Shown: positions 18,638-22,982 of the stretch, piece after piece
Numbering within the stretch: the first letter of the stretch is position 1
How the letters are laid out: each line of letters starts with the position of its first letter
NCBI RefSeq assembly: GCF_000485595.1
Contig: NW_014578385.1
Location: 1-22,982 of the forward strand
Source of the DNA: Priapulus caudatus
Lineage: Eukaryota > Priapulida > Priapulimorpha > Priapulimorphida > Priapulidae
Direction: 5' to 3'
Length of the DNA stretch: 22,982 nucleotides
The notes under the pieces: model-generated
What the model was told of the DNA's origin: nothing
Databases searched by the model: none
Seen by the model: only the letters and a program-made list of their open reading frames with translations
Program-made: the position numbers and the translations under genes

Positions 18638-18971
18638 TGTTGTGTGTGTGTGTTGTGTGTGTGGCGTGCGTGGTGCGTGAGTGGTGCGTGCGTCGCGTGC
18701 GTGGCGTGCGTGCGTGTTGTGTGTGTGTGTGTGTGTGTGTGGTGCGTGCGTGCGTGCGTGGCGTGTGTGTGTGTGTGTGTTTGCGGTCGCGGATGAGTGC
18801 GTGGTTGCGTGTGCTGTGTGTGGTGTGTGGTGTGTATGGGTGCGTGCGTGGGCGTGAGTGTGTGTGTGTGTGTTGCGTGCGTGGCGTGAGTGTTGTGTGT
18901 GTGTGTGTAGTGTGTGTGTGTGTGGTGTGTGTGTGTTGTGTAGTGTGTGTGTGTGAGTGTGTGTGTGGTGT
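18638..18971. repeat. (GT)n and GTGC-rich low-complexity tract
   Basis: About 330 bases of TG, TGCG and GTGTGTG repeats occur with scattered interruptions, alternating purine and pyrimidine almost throughout. Open frames through it on both strands are by-products of the repeat. Confidence 0.9.
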
Positions 18972-19890
18972 GATAATGATGATAATAATTAGATATATAC
19001 CAGGCAGATGCCGTTAAGCGGTAAATTATGTGTGTAAATGTGCAGCTTTTAACGATGTATAGCAAAATGTTGGCCACAATTAGGGATGCCTAGGCGCATC
19101 GGTCGATGACTGTGGAAATGTCAGAATGTTGCTTAAGACGCACGCAACGCACGCCGCGTGCACACGAACAAAAACACACACCCACGCATATATATTATAT
19201 ACTATTTATTATATATATATATATCTTGTAAGAGAGATGCAAACGCAGCGCACATACGTGTGGATGCTATGACATGAGTCTCGTGTGTGTACGAACTGTT
19301 GTAAGACAAAGCAACTCACTGTTTTACCATATCAAATAGATAGAATTAAATGTTTAATAGATTGATAGAACTCGCCTGCAAGTATCGCCAGCTCTTAGTG
19401 ATGCTTTGATCCTAGTATGGGACGCCTCGACGATATGTTATTAATGATTTGTTATGTTGACCTCTCTCGAATCATTCGCTATAAGGGCGGACATATATAG
19501 TGGCGGTCGTATGCGATAATGCAAGCGAAAGAATCAATTTCGGTTTTATCGTGGCTATTCATGATACAAGAGATAATAATCGCTGGTATATACCTGTATA
19601 AATGTATACCTGGGTATACGGGTATTTATTAGCTGCTGATGCATAACAAGTAGGTAATAATACATGTATATATCTCTTTGATCATACAGGAGTGAATATA
19701 ATAGACATTATTATAAAATGACTTATTATTATACTCTGTCATACTCGCAGGATGCGATGCTGATGATTGATGTCAGGCATGCCTTTGTATTGCGTATATG
19801 TATATGTGTGGGCGGCAAGTCAGCTGGTGGGAGAGGCGGAATTAATGTCGGGCGTCGCGTCCCGGCGTGTGTGGGTGCGGCGTTTGTGGC
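18972..19890. other. Spacer between low-complexity tracts, no gene recognised
   Basis: Apart from a (TA)n patch near 19189-19224 and a small CACGCA patch at 19138-19183, no repeat or coding region can be supported. Confidence 0.45.
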
Positions 19891-19902
19891 GCGAGTGTGG
19901 TG

Positions 19903-19935
<33 letters not shown>

Positions 19936-20088
19936 GCGTGCGTGCGTGCGTCGTGCGTGCGGTGTGCGTGGTGCGCGCGACGTGTTGTGGTGTGCGTGTG
20001 CGTGTGCGCGCGCGCGCGTGTGTGTGTGTGTTGTGTGTGTGCGCGGCGGCGCGCGTGTTTTGTGTGTGTGTATATTGTGTGTGGTGTG

Positions 20089-20127
<39 letters not shown>

Positions 20128-20157
20128 TGTGTGTGTGTGTGTGTGTTGTGTGTGTGA
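19891..20157. repeat. (GT)n and CGTGC low-complexity tract
   Basis: About 265 bases of GT dinucleotide repeat are interspersed with GCGTGCGTGC and a CGCGCGCGCG run at about 20008-20019. It is another alternating purine-pyrimidine tract. Confidence 0.9.
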
Positions 20158-20708
20158 GCGTTTAGTTATACGTATTATCTTAGCTTGCGATTACTTGTAG
20201 CTGCTTCTCATCGATGATCTACTAGATCTTGAAACGAAAATGCCCAGCAGGGCGCCGAGTGGTATGTTCACGTCGTCTGTTACGCTACGATAGAGGGCGT
20301 ACACGTGAATAAGTTCGCGCCCTGGGTCTGACGGCATGGATCCGAACAAATCAAGCCATTTCATCGAGCATGACCGCACTGCGTGCACACTGCGCTCGTC
20401 TGCGCATTTTCGATCCTAACTATAATTGAGCAGTAGGAAATACTGAATATAGATAGCAGCTCTCGCTTGTTCTAGCCACCGCCGCATGGTCGCGGGGCGA
20501 TGGCGTGCCACCTGTGCTAATAGCCCACCTAGCTACGATAGCTATAATAGCTAGCTACGATAATGTGCGATAGTGTTAGAGAATAGGTGCGCGCGCGATG
20601 GCAGGAAGAGCTCGGTGTAAACTCGCGTAAACGTCGGCCGGGGTGTCGCTGCGTTTCCTGTTTTTCGTGGATCAGTAGTGAGTAAGCAATTTCCTTACGC
20701 GTGTCCGT
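20158..20708. other. Upstream region of the claudin-like gene
   Basis: No RNA gene or well-supported coding region was found. A short AGCTACGATAGCTATAATAGCTAGCTACGATA repeat patch lies at about 20530-20562. A minus-strand frame at 20191-20388 has a protein-like composition but no recognised homology or splice signals. Confidence 0.4.
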
Positions 20709-20920
20709 AGACACCAGTCAGCAGACACCAAGTGGCGGCACATACCAGGTGACGGCAGATACCACGTGACGGCAGACACCACGTGACGACAGACACCACG
20801 TGACGGCAGACACCACGTGACGACAGACACCACGTGACGGCAGACACCACGTGACGACAGACACCAGGTGACAGCAGACACCACGTGACGGCAGACTCCG
20901 CGTGACGACAGACACCACGT
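20709..20920. repeat. 17-bp minisatellite carrying eight E-boxes
   Basis: About 12 units of GACGGCAGACACCACGT repeat, with many neighbours alternating between GACGGCA and GACGACA, which hints at a 34-bp higher-order unit. Each good unit junction creates CACGTG; I count eight. The array ends about 65 bases before a TATA-like box of the claudin-like gene. Because 17 is not a multiple of 3, all reverse frames stay open, producing spurious frames. Confidence 0.88.
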
Positions 20921-20986
20921 GGTCGTCGGTTGTGACTGCCCGTTGTTACATTGCAGCCGAACCGGCGGTAGCTTGTCGGCATTACA

Positions 20987-20992
20987 TATAAG
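20987..20992 (+). promoter_or_regulatory. TATA-like box of the claudin-like gene
   Basis: TATAAG at 20987-20992 would place transcription initiation near 21015-21020. That is downstream of the ATG at 21004 and upstream of those at 21058 and 21070, so it helps decide the start. It is inferred from position only. Confidence 0.4.
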
Positions 20993-21057
20993 ACTTGTGG
21001 TGGATGTCGGCATACGTGCCGGCGATCGCGTCAGCCGCGTCTAGTCTCGTCTGTGAC

Positions 21058-21361
21058 ATGAGCGGCAACATGGCGGCAGTCTACGTGTTATTCGGCTTCT
21101 CGATGCTGTTCGCTCTCGTGTCGACAGCACTCGTGGTCGCTGCCTACGCGACCAGCTACTGGAACGTGATTCACTACGACGTCGAGCTCGTGCGCGACAT
21201 CGTCAGCGGCGACAACGCGACGAACGTCGCCGTCGACACGCTGCGCGACGGCTCGGTAAGAATCGTCTGGATGGACGAGATGGTGACAGAGGCGTCAGGC
21301 ATGGTCACCCTGCTCGTACCGATCAGAGACGGAATCTGGAGCATATGCGACGAGATCACGG
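21058..21361 (+). CDS. PMP22/claudin/calcium-channel-gamma-like protein, first exon
   Basis: The 101 codons plus one base begin MSGNMAAVYV. Residues about 7-29 are a hydrophobic membrane segment. YW follows at 34-35, then a polar, acidic loop with a possible N-glycosylation site NAT at 53-55. DGIWSICDE at 91-99 matches the G-[LI]-W-x-x-C signature of the first extracellular loop in PMP22/claudin/TARP families. The loop is longer than in claudins and nearer to gamma-subunit (TARP) spacing. Donor is ACGG|GTGAGA at 21362. ATG 21004 and 21070 are in frame; 21070 has the better context (AACATGG), and 21004 probably precedes the transcription start. Codons end mostly in G or C, unlike POLG2. The remaining exons lie beyond the window, so the exact family is open. 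Confidence 0.7.
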
Positions 21362-21370
21362 GTGAGATCT

Positions 21371-21376
21371 ATTTAT

Positions 21377-21423
<47 letters not shown>
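21371..21423. repeat. (ATCT)n microsatellite
   Basis: About 12 ATCT units occur after ATTTATTT, within 10 bases of the splice donor of the claudin-like exon. They abut repeat copy B, which starts at 21424. Confidence 0.92.
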
Positions 21424-22982
21424 CACTCAAATTTGTCAAAGTTGTTATTTTTACTGAAATCCTTCCGACCATCTGGCGTAATGACACTGTAGTCATTATT
21501 CTTATCACACGCATAATTTCTATAAGCTCAACTGAACGTTATGTTATTTTGTTTTAGTAAAAAGGTCATGTATTTTTTTTTATTCTGAAAATTTTTAGTA
21601 CGCATTTGCATACTTTGCGTATAGGTAGCTACGCGCCTGATGTATGTATAGCTACGTCTACACGACGAACCTTAACTCGATTTAAGCGTCTACACGGGGC
21701 CTTAACTCGAGTTAGCTTAACCTTGCCAGTCGATCGAGGTTAAGCTAACTCGAGTTACCTTAACTCGAGTTAAGGCCCGTGTAGACGCTTAACTCGAGTT
21801 AAGGCCCGTGTAGACGCTTAACTCGAGTTAGCTTAACCTCCACGATAGGCGGCAGCACTAGTACGATGTACGTACACACGCACGCACGCACGCGTACTTG
21901 CACACGCACGCACACACTCATGCACGCACGTGTACGTGCACACATGCACGCACGCACGCACATGTACGTGCACACGCATGCACGCACGCCTACGTGCACA
22001 TGCACGCACGAACGAACGTGTACCTGCACACGCGCGCACGCACGCACGTGTACTTGCACACGCCGCACGCACACACTCATGCACGCACGTGTACATGCAC
22101 ACGCACGCACGCACGTGTATGTGCACACGCACGCACGCACGTGTACGTGCACATGCATGCACGCACGCACGCACGTGTACGTGCACATGCATGCACGCAC
22201 GCACGCACGCACGCACGCACGTGTACGTGCACACACACGGACGCACGCACGCACGCATGCACGCACGTGTACGTGCACACGCACGCACGCACGCACACAT
22301 GCACGCACATGTACGCACTCACGCATGCACGCACGTGTACGTGCACACGCACGCACGCACGCACGCACGCACGAACGCACGAACGTGTACCTGCGCACGC
22401 GCGCACGCACACACTCATACACGCACGTGTACGTGCACATGAACGCACGCACACATGCACGCACATGTACGCACTCACGCATGCACGCACGTGTACGTGT
22501 ACACGCACGCACGAACGCACGTGTACGTACATACATACGCACGCACGCACACACGTATACATGCACACGCACGCACACACGCACGCACGTTTACATACAC
22601 ACGCACGCACGCATGCATAATAAATCGGTAATAATCGCTATCGGGTGTTGTCGTGTAGACGCTACATAATCGCTAACTCGAGTTAGCTTAACTCGAGTTA
22701 AGGTTCGTCGTGTAGACGCTACATAATCGCTAACTCGAGTTAACGCTTAACTCGAGTTAGCTTAACTCGAGTTAACTTTCGTCGTGTAAACGAGGCTTAT
22801 GTATGTATGTAGCGGTAGCGAAGGGGCTATACCGGTAGAGCTGGTTACGGCATTGATCGTGCTAGTGTGTGCACATCCAACTACCAGCAACAGGAGCCGG
22901 GCGTGACACTGCTGGATACGATATTACGATATTATATTTAACGAACATTACAATCCGTTTATATATATATATATATATATAT
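21424..22982. repeat. Large dispersed repeat, copy B
   Basis: The left flank (from CACTCAAATTTGTCAAAG) matches copy A from 16381. Ten CTCGAG-centred palindromes follow, five on each side of a CACG-rich array (about 21870-22620) built of GCACGCACGTGTACGTGCAC-like units. The right flank (22611-22960) and the following (TA)n match copy A. Outer sequences GTCTACACGACGAACCTTAA (21657) and its complement near 22700-22718 make the palindrome region look like a terminal-inverted-repeat element embedded in a larger repeat. It is in intron 1 of the claudin-like gene, and the window ends in its TA tail. Confidence 0.82.
21870..22620. repeat. CACG-rich tandem array in copy B
   Basis: About 750 bases of ACGC/ACAC/CATG repeats with a recurring CACGTGTACGTGCAC core every 30-60 bases. 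All six frames stay open for long distances and code only His/Arg/Thr/Ala or Cys/Val/Arg repeats. Confidence 0.92.

Noticed and set aside
18481-20200. Cys/Val-rich frames over the GT tracts
   Set aside because: They are translations of (GT)n microsatellites, not genes.
20191-20388. Minus-strand frame ending VSRSSRSSMRSSYK
   Set aside because: It has somewhat protein-like composition between GT tract and promoter, but no recognised domain and no convincing donor or acceptor.
20709-20920. CRISPR array
   Set aside because: The repeats are head-to-tail 17-bp units without spacers, in a eukaryotic setting. It is a minisatellite.
20672-21013. Minus-strand repeat protein over the 17-bp minisatellite
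   Set aside because: Because 17 is not a multiple of three, each frame cycles through the unit and stays open. Two overlapping frames give the same repeated peptide, so it is an artefact.
21799-22669. Frames of 160-267 codons on both strands in copy B
   Set aside because: Same cause: CACG repeats code Cys/Val/Arg on one strand and His/Thr/Arg on the other, with no start context or splice logic.

Overview
The window looks like nuclear DNA from an invertebrate metazoan. It has an intron-rich gene with GT-AG introns, TTAGGG-type telomeric repeats, LINE, hAT-like and THAP-type transposon remains, and very long simple-sequence tracts. I cannot name the phylum. Nothing bacterial is present: no operons, ribosome binding sites, rRNA, tRNA or CRISPR. 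Two genes can be supported. (1) A plus-strand gene from about 5.9 to 13.8 kb encodes the accessory subunit of mitochondrial DNA polymerase gamma (POLG2). Nine coding exons could be read by eye and joined at splice sites whose phases mostly agree. One exon or more between 7406 and 11113 was not found, and the join between 11199 and 11567 is unsettled. (2) At the right end, 21058-21361 is a GC-rich first coding exon of a PMP22/claudin/calcium-channel-gamma-type four-pass membrane protein. Upstream of it lie a TATA-like box and a 17-bp minisatellite carrying eight CACGTG E-boxes. The rest of that gene lies beyond the window. Layout. 1-5.8 kb is AT-rich and without a recognisable gene. It holds a 289-bp hAT-like MITE (8-bp target duplication, telomeric repeats inside), a 210-bp tandem duplication and a perfect 30-bp inverted repeat. 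5.84-13.8 kb is POLG2. Its first coding intron contains a LINE remnant with the reverse transcriptase core missing. Its large second intron contains a THAP-type element and a 1.1-kb terminal-inverted-repeat element with a smaller element nested inside. 13.8-16.3 kb is AT-rich, with small hairpins and degenerate repeats. 16.4-18.3 kb and 21.4-23.0 kb are two copies of one large dispersed repeat. Each has single-copy-looking left and right flanks around clusters of the palindrome TTAACTCGAGTTAA and long CACG/GTGC arrays. The central array is inverted, and partly duplicated back, in the first copy relative to the second. 18.3-20.2 kb is mostly (TA)n, (GT)n and GTGC-rich tract. The most unusual structure is this pair of repeats with opposite internal orientation. 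The second copy sits inside the first intron of the claudin-like gene.
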